A DNA stretch of 55,073 nt from Gammaproteobacteria bacterium (GCA_025352045.1 JANXUD010000032.1:1-55073), one strand, 5' to 3'; shown: positions 29,113 to 41,365, counted from the stretch's first letter. The notes: a model not told the origin generated them from the letters alone. A program made the numbers and translations.

Positions 29113-29486
29113 CGGGCGGCCTTCATCGCCGCCAGGTCCACGGGCTGGATCTGGGTGACGCGGCAACGCAGCTGGCCGATGATGACGTCGCCCATCCCGG
29201 CTTGCAGTCGTCCCTGGATGCCGTCCACGCCGCCGATCTCCACGGTGACGCGGCCGGTCAGCGCGTCGCAGTTGTTGGCGAGGGTCAGCAGGTAGGCCGT
29301 GCTCGGCTTGGTCCAGACGACCATGGATTTGTCACCCGTGCGTTGCCAGTTGTAGAGCTGCGCGAACTTGAATTCCTTGATCGGCGCACCGGCATAGGCG
29401 GCATAGTCGAGGTGCTGGTGCTTGGCGATGGCCGGCGCGGCCGGAACGGCCAGCGCGAGGCCGAGGACGATCAGGGCGAGTTTCAT
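29109..29486 (-). CDS. DUF6491-like exported small protein
   Basis: 125 residues with a signal peptide (LALIVLGLALAVPAAPAIA). The mature domain has the order of this xanthomonad family: DYAAYAGAPIKEF, YNWQRTGDKSMVVWTKPSTAYLLTL, a Cys in NNCDAL and a second in LRCRVTQIQPVD, which may form a disulphide. Function unknown. It ends tail to tail with the barrel-like gene, with 4 bp shared. Confidence 0.65.
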   Translation of the reverse strand: MKLALIVLGLALAVPAAPAIAKHQHLDYAAYAGAPIKEFKFAQLYNWQRTGDKSMVVWTKPSTAYLLTLANNCDALTGRVTVEIGGVDGIQGRLQAGMGDVIIGQLRCRVTQIQPVDLAAMKAAR

Positions 29487-29565
29487 GGTCAGCTGCCTCT
29501 TGCGTGGTGTGCCTGGCCACTCTACGCCCGCGGCTGAACGACCGGCCGTGGCGCGCGCCGGGGTT

Positions 29566-30993
29566 TCAGCCGCGAGTCAGCCAGTCGATCAGCCTGCGCC
29601 CGATCCCGCCGTAGGGCGGGTCGAGCAGGCGCATGCCGTTGAAGCGAGACTGGTACAGCACCGGCATCGCCTTGCTGAAGGTCAGGAAGCCGGCATGGCC
29701 GTGGTAGTGGCCCATGCCGCTGGCGCCGACGCCGCCGATCGGGAATTCGTTCTGGCCGAACTGGATCACCACGTCGTTGACGCAGGCCATGCCGGCACTG
29801 ACCCGGGCCAGGCTGCGCTCGACCCGGTCGGCGTCGTTGTCGAAGGCATAGAAGGCCAGCGGCTTGTCGCGGCCGAGCACGTAGGCGATCGCCGCGTCGT
29901 GGCTGTCGTAGCCCTTCACCGGAAGCAGCGGCCCGAAGATTTCCTCGCGCATCACCAGCGACTCTTCCGGCGGGTCGAGCAGGACCGTCGGCGGAATCAG
30001 TTCCACCCCGGCCTCGGCCACGCCTGCATCGTGCGATTGCCGCACGGCGACGCCGCGGGCACGCGCATCGTCGAGCCAGCTGCGCAACCGCGTCGCCTGG
30101 CGCGCATTCACCGTCGCCGTGTAGTCGGGATTGCCGGCCAGGGTCGGGTAGCGCTTGCGCACGCTGGCCAGGTAGGCGTCCACGAAGGCATCGCGCTGCG
30201 CCGCGGGCACCAGCACGTAGTCGGGCGCAACACAGGTCTGGCCGCCGTTGAAGCACTTGCCGAAGGCGATCCGGTCGGCGGCGTGCGCCAGCGGATAGCC
30301 GGGTGCGATCACGGCCGGGCACTTCCCACCGAGTTCCAGCGTCACCGGGGTCAGGTTGGCGGCCGCGGCAGCCATCACGTGGCGGCCGACCATGGTCGAG
30401 CCGGTGAACAGCAGGTGGTCGAAGGGCAGTCGGGTGAACGCGGCGGCAAGTTCGGCGTCGCCCTGCACCACGGCCACTTCGTCGGCGCTGAAGGTTTCAC
30501 CCAGCATCTGCGCCAGCAGGGCGCTGACCGCGGGCGTGAACTCCGAAGGCTTGATCATCGCCCGGTTGCCCGCGGCGATCGCGTTGGCCAGCGGCACGAT
30601 CGCCAGCTGGACCGGATAGTTCCACGGCGCCACGATGCCGACCACGCCCAGCGGCGCGTAGCGCACTTCGCCGCGCGCCGGCCGGAAGCTCAGGTTGACG
30701 CTGCGTTTTTCCGGGCGCATCCAGCGGCGCAGGTGCTTGCGCGCGTGCTTGATCTCGTCCAGCGACACCAGCACGTCCGCGCCCAGGGTCTCGATCGGGG
30801 CACGACGGCCGAAATCGGCCGAGCAGGCGGCGACGATGCGGTCGCGGTACTTGCGGACGGCGGCCTCCAGCCGCTCCAGCGCGGCGCTCCGCTCGCCGTA
30901 ACCGGGGATGTGCGCCAGGTGGGCGGTGCGCAGGCGATCGAAGACGGGGCGCAGGCTGTCTGCAGGCGACGCGGGGCTGGCGGGTGTGTCCAT
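29566..30993 (-). CDS. Coniferyl-aldehyde-dehydrogenase-type aldehyde dehydrogenase
   Basis: 475 residues. Aldehyde dehydrogenase landmarks: APWNYPVQLAIVPLANAIAAGN (NAD site), KPSEFTP, FTGSTMVGRHV, catalytic Glu in LELGGKCPAVI, catalytic Cys in FNGGQTCVAPDY, and EEIFGPLLPV. The short length and C-terminal FSKAMPVLYQSRF...RLLDPPYG are typical of the class 3/coniferyl aldehyde dehydrogenase (CalB) subgroup, which oxidises aromatic or fatty aldehydes to acids. Nothing around it specifies the substrate. ATG 30993 lies 6 nt after a TAGACT box, so its mRNA may be leaderless. Confidence 0.88.
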   Translation of the reverse strand: MDTPASPASPADSLRPVFDRLRTAHLAHIPGYGERSAALERLEAAVRKYRDRIVAACSADFGRRAPIETLGADVLVSLDEIKHARKHLRRWMRPEKRSVNLSFRPARGEVRYAPLGVVGIVAPWNYPVQLAIVPLANAIAAGNRAMIKPSEFTPAVSALLAQMLGETFSADEVAVVQGDAELAAAFTRLPFDHLLFTGSTMVGRHVMAAAAANLTPVTLELGGKCPAVIAPGYPLAHAADRIAFGKCFNGGQTCVAPDYVLVPAAQRDAFVDAYLASVRKRYPTLAGNPDYTATVNARQATRLRSWLDDARARGVAVRQSHDAGVAEAGVELIPPTVLLDPPEESLVMREEIFGPLLPVKGYDSHDAAIAYVLGRDKPLAFYAFDNDADRVERSLARVSAGMACVNDVVIQFGQNEFPIGGVGASGMGHYHGHAGFLTFSKAMPVLYQSRFNGMRLLDPPYGGIGRRLIDWLTRG

Positions 30994-30999
30994 GCGGGC

Positions 31000-31005
31000 A
31001 GTCTA
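31000..31005 (-). promoter_or_regulatory. -10 box of the aldehyde dehydrogenase gene, leaderless-type spacing
   Basis: On the minus strand TAGACT is followed by 6 nt and then ATG 30993, placing the expected transcription start on the A of the start codon. Confidence 0.45.
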
Positions 31006-31055
31006 GCGCTTGCCGCGCGCGATCGCCGCCACGCGCCGGGCGGCGTCCACGCCGC

Positions 31056-31061
31056 TACACT
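31056..31061 (+). promoter_or_regulatory. -10 box of the gamma carbonic anhydrase gene, leaderless-type spacing
   Basis: TACACT ends 5 nt before ATG 31067, with no room for a Shine-Dalgarno. It is back to back with the aldehyde dehydrogenase -10 at 31000-31005. Confidence 0.45.
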
Positions 31062-31066
31062 GCGGC

Positions 31067-31594
31067 ATGGCCATCCGACCCTTCCAGGGCATCCTGCCCA
31101 CCCTCGGCGCGCGCGCCTACGTGGACGAAGCCGCCACCGTCATCGGCGATGTCGTGCTGGGCGAGGACGTCTCCATCTGGCCGGGCACGGTCATCCGCGG
31201 CGACGTCAACTTCGTGCGCATCGGGGCCCGCACCAACGTGCAGGACGGCACCATCATCCATGTCACCCACGACGGCCCGTACGGCAAGCCGGGTGGCTTC
31301 GCGACGGTGATTGGATCCGACGTCACCATCGGCCACGGGGCCATCGTGCATGCTTGCGTGATCGAGGACGCCTGCCTGATCGGCATGGGCAGCACGGTGC
31401 TGGATGGCGCGATGGTGAAGAAGCATGGCTTTGTCGGCGCCGGCGCGCTGGTCGCGCCGGGCAAGGTCGTGGGCGAAGGCGAGTTGTGGCTGGGCAATCC
31501 GGCGCGCCTGGCGCGCAGGCTCAGCGACAAGGAAATCGAGCAGCTGTACTACTCGGCCAAGCACTACGTCCGCCTGAAGGACAAGTACCTCTAA
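31067..31594 (+). CDS. Gamma-class carbonic anhydrase family protein (YrdA-like)
   Basis: 175 residues of left-handed beta-helix with hexapeptide repeats ([37 protein letters not shown]). The three metal-binding histidines are present in IIHVTHDG and [10 protein letters not shown], along with the QDG motif. Members bind zinc or iron; some hydrate CO2, many have no shown activity. The C-terminal helix ([22 protein letters not shown]) packs against the trimer. The stop codon overlaps that of aroE (CTAA at 31591-31594). Fold certain, activity unproven. Confidence 0.9.
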   Translation: MAIRPFQGILPTLGARAYVDEAATVIGDVVLGEDVSIWPGTVIRGDVNFVRIGARTNVQDGTIIHVTHDGPYGKPGGFATVIGSDVTIGHGAIVHACVIEDACLIGMGSTVLDGAMVKKHGFVGAGALVAPGKVVGEGELWLGNPARLARRLSDKEIEQLYYSAKHYVRLKDKYL

Positions 31595-32442
31595 TCAGCG
31601 GTCGTGAGCGAGGGCGCGCGCGCGCGGAGCTCGGCGTACACCGCGCTGGTGTCCGGGCGCTTGCCGTGCCAGAGCGCGAAGCTCTCGGCCGCCTGTTCGA
31701 CCAGCATGCCCAGCCCGTCGATCGCCTGCGCGCAGCCTGCGCCACGCGCCCAGGCCAGGAACGGGATCGCCGCGTCGCCGTAGCTCAGGTCCACCGCCAG
31801 CGTGCGCGGGCCGACGATGCCCATCGGCAACGCGAGTTCGCCGTCGTTGCGGCCGGCCGAGGTGGCATTGACGACGCAATCGAACAGGCCATGGCTGCCC
31901 AGGTCGTCCCAGTAGCGCGAATGCACGCGGCCGGGCTGGCCGAGCGCGTCCACCAGCGCATCGGCGCGGTCCGTGTGGCGATTGACCACGTACAGCTCGT
32001 CGATGCCGGCATCCAGCAGGGCCGGCGCAACGCCGCGCGCGGCGCCGCCGGCGCCGAGCAGCAGGGTGCGGCGGCCGCGCAGGTCCAGCGCCTGGCGTTC
32101 GGTGAGGTCGCGCACCAGGCCGGCGCCGTCGGTGTTGTCGCCGACCCAGTCGGTGCCGTCGAAGGTGAGCGTATTGGCCGCGCCGGCGATGCGCGCGCGC
32201 TCGCCCAGCCGCGCGCACAGTTCCGCGGCGGCTTCCTTGTGCGGCAGGGTGATGTTGGCGCCGCGTCCGCCGCTGGCGGCGAACACGCCCAGTGCGTTCG
32301 CGAAGGCCTCCGGCGCCACGTCGATCGCCTCGTAGCTCATGGCCACGCCGAGCTGGCGCGCGAACGCGGCGTGGATGCTTGGCGACAACGAATGCGCGAC
32401 GGGATGGCCGAACACGGCATAACGGGCGGGGACGGCGGTCAT
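31591..32442 (-). CDS. aroE: Shikimate dehydrogenase
   Basis: 283 residues. AroE features: [18 protein letters not shown] (shikimate-binding Ser pair), [10 protein letters not shown] (catalytic Lys), [13 protein letters not shown] (catalytic Asp), [16 protein letters not shown] (NADP site), NRHTDRA, and the C-terminal [16 protein letters not shown]. It reduces 3-dehydroshikimate in the aromatic amino acid pathway, feeding chorismate, the XanB2 substrate. It starts 22 bp after the hemB stop and probably shares its transcript. Confidence 0.96.
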   Translation of the reverse strand: MTAVPARYAVFGHPVAHSLSPSIHAAFARQLGVAMSYEAIDVAPEAFANALGVFAASGGRGANITLPHKEAAAELCARLGERARIAGAANTLTFDGTDWVGDNTDGAGLVRDLTERQALDLRGRRTLLLGAGGAARGVAPALLDAGIDELYVVNRHTDRADALVDALGQPGRVHSRYWDDLGSHGLFDCVVNATSAGRNDGELALPMGIVGPRTLAVDLSYGDAAIPFLAWARGAGCAQAIDGLGMLVEQAAESFALWHGKRPDTSAVYAELRARAPSLTTAD

Positions 32443-32464
32443 CGGTTTCTCCGTGGATGGGGCA

Positions 32465-33502
<1,038 letters not shown>

Positions 33503-33517
33503 CCGCCGCGGCCGCGC

Positions 33518-33523
33518 TACGAT
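33518..33523 (+). promoter_or_regulatory. -10 box of the ABC permease gene, leaderless-type spacing
   Basis: TACGAT is followed by 6 nt and then ATG 33530, so the start site should coincide with the start codon. Confidence 0.4.
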
Positions 33524-33529
33524 GCCGCG

Positions 33530-34362
33530 ATGACTTCTTCGCGCCCCCTGCCGCCGGTCGCGCGCGCCTGCCTGGCCATCCTTGGCTTGCTGGCGCTGGC
33601 CTGCGTGGTCGGCCCCTGGCTGTTGCGCATCGATCCGCACCGGCCGGACTGGGATTTCCTGTCCGCCGCGCCGTCCTTCGCGAGCGGGCACCTGTTCGGT
33701 ACCGATGCGATCGGCCGCGACGTGCTGGCACGCACCCTCGCCGGCGGTCGCCTGTCACTGGGCATCGGCCTGCTGGCCAGCGTGATCGCGCTGGTCATCG
33801 GACTGGCCTACGGCGCCGTTGCCGGGCTTGCCGGCGGCGCCTGGGAGCGGGCGATGCTGCGCCTGCTCGACGTGCTGTCGGCGCTGCCCTTCCTGTTGCT
33901 GGTCATCCTGTTGCTGGCACTGTTCGGCCGCTCGCTGGGCCTGCTGCTCGCGGCGATCGGCGGCTATGTGTGGATCGACCTGGCGCGGGTGATGCGCGCC
34001 GAGGCAGGGCGGCTGCGCGATGCGCCGTTCGTGCTCGCGGCGCGTGCCGCCGGCGCCACCTTCAGCCAGCAACTGCGCTGGCACCTGCTGCCCAACCTGC
34101 TGCCCCTGGCCCTGGTCTACCTCGGCCTGATCCTGCCGCAGGCCATCCTGGTGGAAAGCTTCCTCGGCTTCCTGGGCCTGTCGGTCGACGAGCCCTCGGC
34201 CAGCTGGGGCAGCCTGCTGTACGAAGGCAGCCAGGAACTCGACGGCGCGCCATGGACCCTGCTGTTCCCGGCCGGCTTCCTGGTGGCGACGCTGGCCAGC
34301 TTCCAGTTGCTCGGCGACGGCCTGCGCGATTGGCTGGACGTGCGCCAGGCGCCTGCCGCGAC

Positions 34363-34366
<4 letters not shown>
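33530..34366 (+). CDS. ABC transporter permease, OppC/DppC/YejE type
   Basis: 278 residues with about six membrane segments. A first helix (ACLAILGLLALACVVGPWLL) precedes the OppC-type N-terminal signature HLFGTDAIGRDVLARTLAGGRLSLGIGL. The cytoplasmic coupling loop is RDAPFVLAARAAGATFSQQLRWHLLPN, the EAA motif that docks the ATPase. The end (SWGSLLYEGSQ...PWTLLFPAGFLVATLASFQLLGDGLRDWLD) is typical of peptide/nickel importers. The stop overlaps the ATPase start (ATGA), so the two are coupled. The usual partner permease (OppB/YejB) and binding protein are not adjacent; hemB lies upstream in the other direction. Confidence 0.9.
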
Positions 34367-35982
<1,616 letters not shown>

Positions 35983-36007
35983 ACCACAAATGGGGAACAA
36001 TCGGTCG

Positions 36008-38962
36008 ATGGGAAGTCCGCTCAGCCGCGCGGTGCCGCAGGAGACGGAGTCGTTCGTCGATGCCTTGCTCGGTGCGCAGGACATTTCCACCCTGGCCTTC
36101 ATCGCCACCCGCGAACTGCGTGCGCTCGGCCTGTCCCAGGTCCAGCTGGTCTGGAACCACCTGCCAAGCGACCCGGGCAGCCTGCGCACCTCCACCGACC
36201 AACCTCCCGATGCCGCCACCCTGGCCCTGCTCGACAGCGCCCGCCGCCAGGGCGGCCGGGTGCAGCAGGCCGATCCAGCCGGCGGCCCGGTGCATCTTGT
36301 CCAGGTGATCGCCCAGAACACGGGCCTGTGGGTGGCCCTGTCGCTGCGGCTGGACCCGGCGCGCGCGGACCCGGCCTGGCAGCAGCGCATCGCGCCCCTG
36401 TCCACCCGCGCGCAGTCGCTGCTGTACACGCAACGGCTGCAGGTGGACGTCGAGCGCCTCGCCAGCGCCGAGCGCCTGCAACGCGCCCTGTTCGCGATCA
36501 GCGACATCGCCAGTTCCGACCTGAGCACCGCCGAGGTGCTGCGAGGCCTGCACCAGATCGTCGGCAGCCTGATGTACGCCGAGAACTTCTACATCGTGCG
36601 CTTCGATGCCGAGCGCCAGACCATCCGCTTCCTCTATTTCGCGGACAGCCATGATCCCGAAACGCCCGATCCCGAGGACGAACTGTCGCCGCTCGAGATG
36701 GGCAACAGCCTGACCCTGGGCCTGCTGCGCCACGGCAAGCCGGTGCGCGGTCCCTCGCTGAGCCTGCGCGAAGTGCTGCAGGCGCCGGCGGACGAGGGCC
36801 TGGGCCCGGACAGCGAGGACTGGATGGGCGTTCCGATCATCGAGGACGGCGTGGTGCGCGGCGCGGTGGTGGTGCAGAGCTACGACCCGGCCGTGCGCTA
36901 CAGCGAATCCGACCAGGCCCTGCTCGGCTACGTCGCCCAGCACATCCTGTCAGCGCTGAACCGTCGCGACCAGCAGGAGGAGCTCGAGCGCCGCGTGCAG
37001 TCGCGCACGCACGAACTGCGTCGCGAGATCCGCGAGCGCGAGCGCAGCGAACAGCTGCAGCGGGCGCTGTACCGGATCGCCGAGCTTTCTACCGCCAGCG
37101 ACAGCATGGAAGCCTTCTACGCCTCGGTCCACGAGATCGTCGGCGGCCTGCTGGACGCGCGCAACTTCTACATCGCGCTGTTGACCAGCGACGACCAGGA
37201 ACTGGAATTCCCCTACTCGATCGACGAGCGCGACCAGCGCCACCCGACCCGGCCGCTGGGCCGCGGCCTGTCCGAATACGTGTTGCGCACCGCACACCCC
37301 CTGCTGATCGACCGCGCCGGCATCGAGGCGCTGGCCGAGGTCGGCGAAGTCGTGTCACTGGGCACCAAGTCGGTGTGCTGGCTGGGCGTGCCGCTGGTGA
37401 TCGACAACCGGGCGCGCGGCGTGATCACCGTGCAGAGCTACACGCCCGACTACCTGTACACCGCCCGCGACGAGGAGCTGCTGAGCTTCGTCAGCTTCCA
37501 CATCGCCAACGCCCTGCAGCGGCGCCAGGCCGACGAATCGCTGCGCCAGGCCTATGCCGAGCTGGAGCGCCGGGTCGAGCACCGCACCCGCGAGCTGGCC
37601 GACACCAACCGCGAGCTGCGCGACCAGATCAGCGTGCGCGAGAACGTCGAGGACAAGCTCAAGCACGAGGCCCTGCACGACGCGCTGACCGGCCTGCCCA
37701 ACCGCAGCCAGTTGCTGGTCGCCCTGCGCCGGTCGCTGTCGCGCTACCACGCCGACTCCAGCCACGCGTTCGCGGTGCTGTTCCTGGACCTCGACCGGTT
37801 CAAGGTCGTCAACGACTCGGTCGGGCACCTGGTCGGCGACGAGCTGCTGAAGGAAGCCGCGGCGCGCATCGGCCACTGCATCCGCGAGCCGGACATCGTC
37901 GCCCGCCTGGGCGGCGACGAATTCGCCATCGTGATCGACCGCATCGACGACCCGGCCGAGGCGGTCAATGTCGCCGACCGGGTGATCCGCAGCCTGAGCG
38001 AACCGATGCGCATCGCCGGCAAGGAGCTGTACACCTCGGCCTCGATCGGCATCGCGCTGTCGCATGCGCGCTATCGCAATCCCGAGGAACTGCTGCGCGA
38101 CGCCGACGTGGCCATGTACCGCGCCAAGGCCGCGGGCCGCCAGCGCTTCGCCCTGTTCGACGAGGGCCTGCACGAGGACGCGCTGCGCCAGCTGGAGCTG
38201 GAAGGCGACCTGCGCCGCGCGGTGCAGCGCGCGGAGTTCGAACCCTATTACCAGCCGATCGTGCGCCTGTCCGATGGCGCGGTGGTCGGTTACGAAGCGC
38301 TGATGCGCTGGCTCAATCCGGAGCGCGGTTGCGTGGAGCCCGCGGGCTTCCTGGTCACCGCCGAGGAAACCGGCACGCTGCCGCAGATCGACTGGCAGAT
38401 CTACGACCAGGTCTGCTGCGATGTGCGCACGCTCGGCGCCGATGGCCGCTACGTCACCATCAATGTCTCGCCCCGGCACCTGCGCGCGCACGGCTTCAGC
38501 GAGCGTTTGCTGGCCCTGCTGGCCAGCCACGAGGTGGAGCCTTCACTGCTGCGGCTGGAAGTCACCGAGGGCGCGCTGCTGGAGAACCCGGACCAGGTGC
38601 AGATCTGCCTGGGCCAGCTGCGCGCGGCGGGCATCCAGACCCTGCTCGACGATTTCGGGACCGGCTTCTCCTCGCTCTCCTACCTGCACCGCTTCCCGCT
38701 GCAGGGGTTGAAGATCGACCGCAGCTTCGTCGCGGCGCTCAAGTACGGCGAGAGCGGCGGCAGCACGGCGATCGTGCGCGCGATCCGGCTGCTGGCCGAC
38801 TCGCTCGGCCTGGAAGTGGTGGCGGAGGGCATCGAGACCGAGGAACAGCGCCAGCAACTGCGCCTGCTGGGCCTGACCCTGGGCCAGGGCTACCTGTTCG
38901 CCCACCCCGCATCGATGCTCGAGGTCAGCGAGCGCGCGCCCCTCACCCTGGACCACCTGTAG
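36008..38962 (+). CDS. GAF-GAF-GGDEF-EAL bifunctional c-di-GMP protein
   Basis: About 984 residues from ATG 36008; ATG 35990, six codons earlier, is possible. The first 150 residues resemble a weak GAF-like region, followed by two clearer GAF domains (about 165-315 and 345-510), each ahead of a coiled coil (RRDQQEELERRVQSRTHELRR type). A GGDEF domain follows with intact RLGGDEFAIV and an EAL domain with intact YEALMRW, NVSPRH, EVTEGALL, LLDDFGTGFSS, KIDRSF and EGIETEEQ. Both cyclase and phosphodiesterase activities are possible, set by a GAF ligand. No membrane segment. It starts 25 bp after the ATPase gene and may be cotranscribed. Its last 20 bp overlap the 3' end of the convergent epimerase gene. 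Confidence 0.92.
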   Translation: MGSPLSRAVPQETESFVDALLGAQDISTLAFIATRELRALGLSQVQLVWNHLPSDPGSLRTSTDQPPDAATLALLDSARRQGGRVQQADPAGGPVHLVQVIAQNTGLWVALSLRLDPARADPAWQQRIAPLSTRAQSLLYTQRLQVDVERLASAERLQRALFAISDIASSDLSTAEVLRGLHQIVGSLMYAENFYIVRFDAERQTIRFLYFADSHDPETPDPEDELSPLEMGNSLTLGLLRHGKPVRGPSLSLREVLQAPADEGLGPDSEDWMGVPIIEDGVVRGAVVVQSYDPAVRYSESDQALLGYVAQHILSALNRRDQQEELERRVQSRTHELRREIRERERSEQLQRALYRIAELSTASDSMEAFYASVHEIVGGLLDARNFYIALLTSDDQELEFPYSIDERDQRHPTRPLGRGLSEYVLRTAHPLLIDRAGIEALAEVGEVVSLGTKSVCWLGVPLVIDNRARGVITVQSYTPDYLYTARDEELLSFVSFHIANALQRRQADESLRQAYAELERRVEHRTRELADTNRELRDQISVRENVEDKLKHEALHDALTGLPNRSQLLVALRRSLSRYHADSSHAFAVLFLDLDRFKVVNDSVGHLVGDELLKEAAARIGHCIREPDIVARLGGDEFAIVIDRIDDPAEAVNVADRVIRSLSEPMRIAGKELYTSASIGIALSHARYRNPEELLRDADVAMYRAKAAGRQRFALFDEGLHEDALRQLELEGDLRRAVQRAEFEPYYQPIVRLSDGAVVGYEALMRWLNPERGCVEPAGFLVTAEETGTLPQIDWQIYDQVCCDVRTLGADGRYVTINVSPRHLRAHGFSERLLALLASHEVEPSLLRLEVTEGALLENPDQVQICLGQLRAAGIQTLLDDFGTGFSSLSYLHRFPLQGLKIDRSFVAALKYGESGGSTAIVRAIRLLADSLGLEVVAEGIETEEQRQQLRLLGLTLGQGYLFAHPASMLEVSERAPLTLDHL

Positions 38963-39998
38963 GTTTCACGCGGTCCTCGGGGGTTTCGCCGCGCGAGGCC
39001 AGGCCTTCCGCGCGCAGCCAGGCGATGGTGTCGGCAACGAGGGCCTCCAGCTCGGTCTCGCGATAGCCCAGCACCTGGATCGCCTTGCTCGAATCCACGC
39101 GCAGGTCCTTGCAGGTGAACACCGCGGCCTCGGGCGTGATCTGGGGCTTGCGCCGGGTCACCAGCGAACCCCAGTACACCAGCCGCGCATACGCCTTGAG
39201 CATTGGCGCCGGCATCGCCCGCCGCGGGACCGGCTTGTCCAGCTGGCGGCCGACGATGGTCAGCAGTTCGAGGAAGCTGGCGTGCTGGCCGCCGAGCAGG
39301 AAGGCCTGCCCGCGCAGTCCCGCGCGCCAGCCGCGGACCTCGGCCTTGGCGACTTCGCGCACATCCGCGAACGCGCCCGCGCCCGGCGGCACGCCCGTCA
39401 GCTTGCCAGCATCGACCAGGCGGATCAGCCGCGACCAGTTCTGCGTGTCGCCCGGCCCCAGGATGTGCGCGGGCTGGAAGATCAGCCAGCCCAGGCCCGA
39501 CTGCCGCACCAGCTGCTCGGCCTCGTACTTGGTGCGCTCGTAGTTGATCCAGCTCCGGCCGCCGAGCTGGGGCAGGTCTTCGCGCAGGGTCTCGTGCACC
39601 AGGTGCGAATAGGCCGAGACGCTCGAGGTGTGCACCACGGTCTCCACGCCGGCGCTGCTTGCGCGCGCGAGCAGCGCGCGCAAGCCCTCGACATTGGTCC
39701 GGGTCTGCGCGGCGTTGCCAGGCGTCCAGGTGTTGGTGTCGGCGGCGGCATGGAAGATCGCCGACACGCCTTCCAGCGCGCGGCCCAGGCTGTCGGCGTC
39801 GTCGAGGTCCCCGCGCACCGGCTCCACGCCGAGCGCGCGCAAGGGCGCATCGCTGGCGTCGCGGCGGGAAAGAGCCCGCACCCGGGCGCCGGCCATCACC
39901 AGCTCACGGGCGAGGTGCTGGCCGAGGAAACCGGTCCCGCCGGTCAGCAGGACACAGGGGTTGGCTGGGCCGGCGCGGCTGAGCGGGATGGCGGGCAT
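38943..39998 (-). CDS. NAD-dependent epimerase/dehydratase (extended SDR)
   Basis: 351 residues from ATG 39998. Extended-SDR features: LLTGGTGFLGQHLA, GDLDDADSL, FHAAADTN, VHTSSVSAYS (Ser) and INYERTKYEAE (YxxxK), then QPAHILGPGD. The closest style is the dihydroflavonol-reductase/hopanoid-associated sugar epimerase group, acting on sterol, sugar or aromatic substrates. The C-terminal part is divergent (LVTRRKPQITPEAAVFTCKDLRVDSSKA resembles 3-beta-HSD-like enzymes). It overlaps the tail of the c-di-GMP gene by 20 bp. Substrate unknown. Confidence 0.87.
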   Translation of the reverse strand: MPAIPLSRAGPANPCVLLTGGTGFLGQHLARELVMAGARVRALSRRDASDAPLRALGVEPVRGDLDDADSLGRALEGVSAIFHAAADTNTWTPGNAAQTRTNVEGLRALLARASSAGVETVVHTSSVSAYSHLVHETLREDLPQLGGRSWINYERTKYEAEQLVRQSGLGWLIFQPAHILGPGDTQNWSRLIRLVDAGKLTGVPPGAGAFADVREVAKAEVRGWRAGLRGQAFLLGGQHASFLELLTIVGRQLDKPVPRRAMPAPMLKAYARLVYWGSLVTRRKPQITPEAAVFTCKDLRVDSSKAIQVLGYRETELEALVADTIAWLRAEGLASRGETPEDRVKPTGGPG

Positions 39999-40191
39999 CG
40001 GCGGGCCTCGGCGGGACGGACGGCCAGCATAGCTGGACCGCCTGCCTGAACCGCCGGCCGAGCCGAATTGCTTGGAAGCGGACCGGCGTCGCAACTTTTT
40101 TTTAACTTGTGTGTCCGATCTGTGCCGCCGGCCACGTTCGTAAGAACATGGTTGATAAACACTGTCTAACCTGCTGTATGCAGTGAGAAAC

Positions 40192-40614
40192 ATGAACGAA
40201 GCCGTCCTCCTGATTACCCTGTTCCTGCTGATCGGTGCACTGGCCGGCGTGCGCAAGGTATCGAGCCAGCGGGTGCTGACAGTGCGGCGCTTCGGCCGCT
40301 ATCGCCGGGTGCTGGGGCCGGGCTGGCACTGGGTCGTTCCGGGCCTGGATCGCCGCGGGCAGGGCGTGGACCTGATCGGACACCATCTCCATGTGCAGGG
40401 TCCGGACCAGGCCCAGGCCGAGCTCCACTTCCAGATCGTCGAGCCCCTGAAGGCCGGCGAGACCCTCGACGGGCTGGACGAGTGGGTCGCGGGCCAGGCG
40501 CGTGAAGCCCTGGACCAGCCGGGGCGTTCGCCGGAACAGCTCAAGACCGAAATGAATCGCCGCGTTGGCCGCCTCGGCCTGCGCGTGATCCGCTGCTCGC
40601 TGCACGCCGGCTGA
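40192..40614 (+). CDS. Small membrane protein with a truncated SPFH (band 7)-like domain
   Basis: 140 residues from ATG 40192 (GTG 40183 is an alternative). One N-terminal membrane helix (AVLLITLFLLIGALAGV) is followed by SSQRVLTVRRFGRYRRVLGPGWHWVVPGLDRRGQGVDL, which matches the opening of SPFH proteins such as stomatin and HflK/C. It stops after about 100 residues, with an amphipathic stretch AREALDQPGRSPEQLKTEMNRRVGRLGLRVIRC, so the long coiled coil of full-length members is missing. It may be a genuine short form or a degraded copy. A TTGATA -35-like hexamer is at 40152-40157. Family call moderate, function unknown. Confidence 0.6.
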   Translation: MNEAVLLITLFLLIGALAGVRKVSSQRVLTVRRFGRYRRVLGPGWHWVVPGLDRRGQGVDLIGHHLHVQGPDQAQAELHFQIVEPLKAGETLDGLDEWVAGQAREALDQPGRSPEQLKTEMNRRVGRLGLRVIRCSLHAG

Positions 40615-40720
40615 GGCCAGGGCACCGCCGCACGCGTGTGGCGGGCGAAAGCATGACCGGGGGCGTTGATCGCCGCGGCCCGCAACACGGGCCGCGGCGT
40701 CATCGTGGACAATGTCCGCA

Positions 40721-41365
40721 ATGAATCCCCTGGCCCACCTGCGCCCCGAACTGATCGCCGGGCTCGACGCGCTCGCCTTGCCGGCGTCACTGGCCGAGCC
40801 GCTGCTCGACTACCTGGCCCTGCTCGATCGCTGGAATCACGCCTACAACCTCACCGCCGTGCGCGACCCGCGCGTGATGCTCACGCGCCACCTGCTCGAT
40901 TCCCTGGCAATGCATCCCTTCGTCGACGCCAGCCCGCTGGCTGACCTTGGCACCGGTGCGGGCCTGCCTGGCATCCCGCTGGCGCTGGCGCGGCCGGGGC
41001 TGGTGGTCGCCCTGGTCGAGAGCAATGGCAAGAAGGCGCGCTTCCTGCGCGAAGCCGTGCGCACCCTGGGGCTGGCGGACGTGCGCGTGCTCGCATCGCG
41101 GGCCGAGGCGGTGGACGAGCCGGGCCGCTACGCCCTGATCACCGCGCGCGCGCTGGACCGCCTCGCCGGCATCCTCGCGGTTGGCGGCCACCTGCTGGCG
41201 CCGGGCGGCCGTCTGCTCGCCATGAAAGGCCAGCGTCCGGACGCCGAGATCGCCGAGCTGCCTGCGGGCTGGGAGCTCGCCGCGGTACATGCGCTGCGCG
41301 TCCCGGGCCTGGACGCCGAGCGGCACCTGGTCGAAATCCGCCGCTGCGCCGCCGAACCGGCATAA
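40721..41365 (+). CDS. rsmG: 16S rRNA (guanine527-N7)-methyltransferase
   Basis: 214 residues from ATG 40721; ATG 40712 is three codons upstream. RsmG motifs: [16 protein letters not shown]...TRHLLDSLA, then the SAM site [31 protein letters not shown], and [13 protein letters not shown], followed by [12 protein letters not shown]. It methylates G527 of 16S rRNA, and its loss gives low-level streptomycin resistance. A GACAAT box at 40708-40713 would start transcription near 40721, favouring this start. It heads the rsmG-parA-parB order found near many bacterial origins. Confidence 0.94.
   Translation: MNPLAHLRPELIAGLDALALPASLAEPLLDYLALLDRWNHAYNLTAVRDPRVMLTRHLLDSLAMHPFVDASPLADLGTGAGLPGIPLALARPGLVVALVESNGKKARFLREAVRTLGLADVRVLASRAEAVDEPGRYALITARALDRLAGILAVGGHLLAPGGRLLAMKGQRPDAEIAELPAGWELAAVHALRVPGLDAERHLVEIRRCAAEPA

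Noticed and set aside
38963-38970. Half parS-like site GTTTCACG near the parAB genes
   Set aside because: Only half of the 16-bp parS palindrome is present; chance match.
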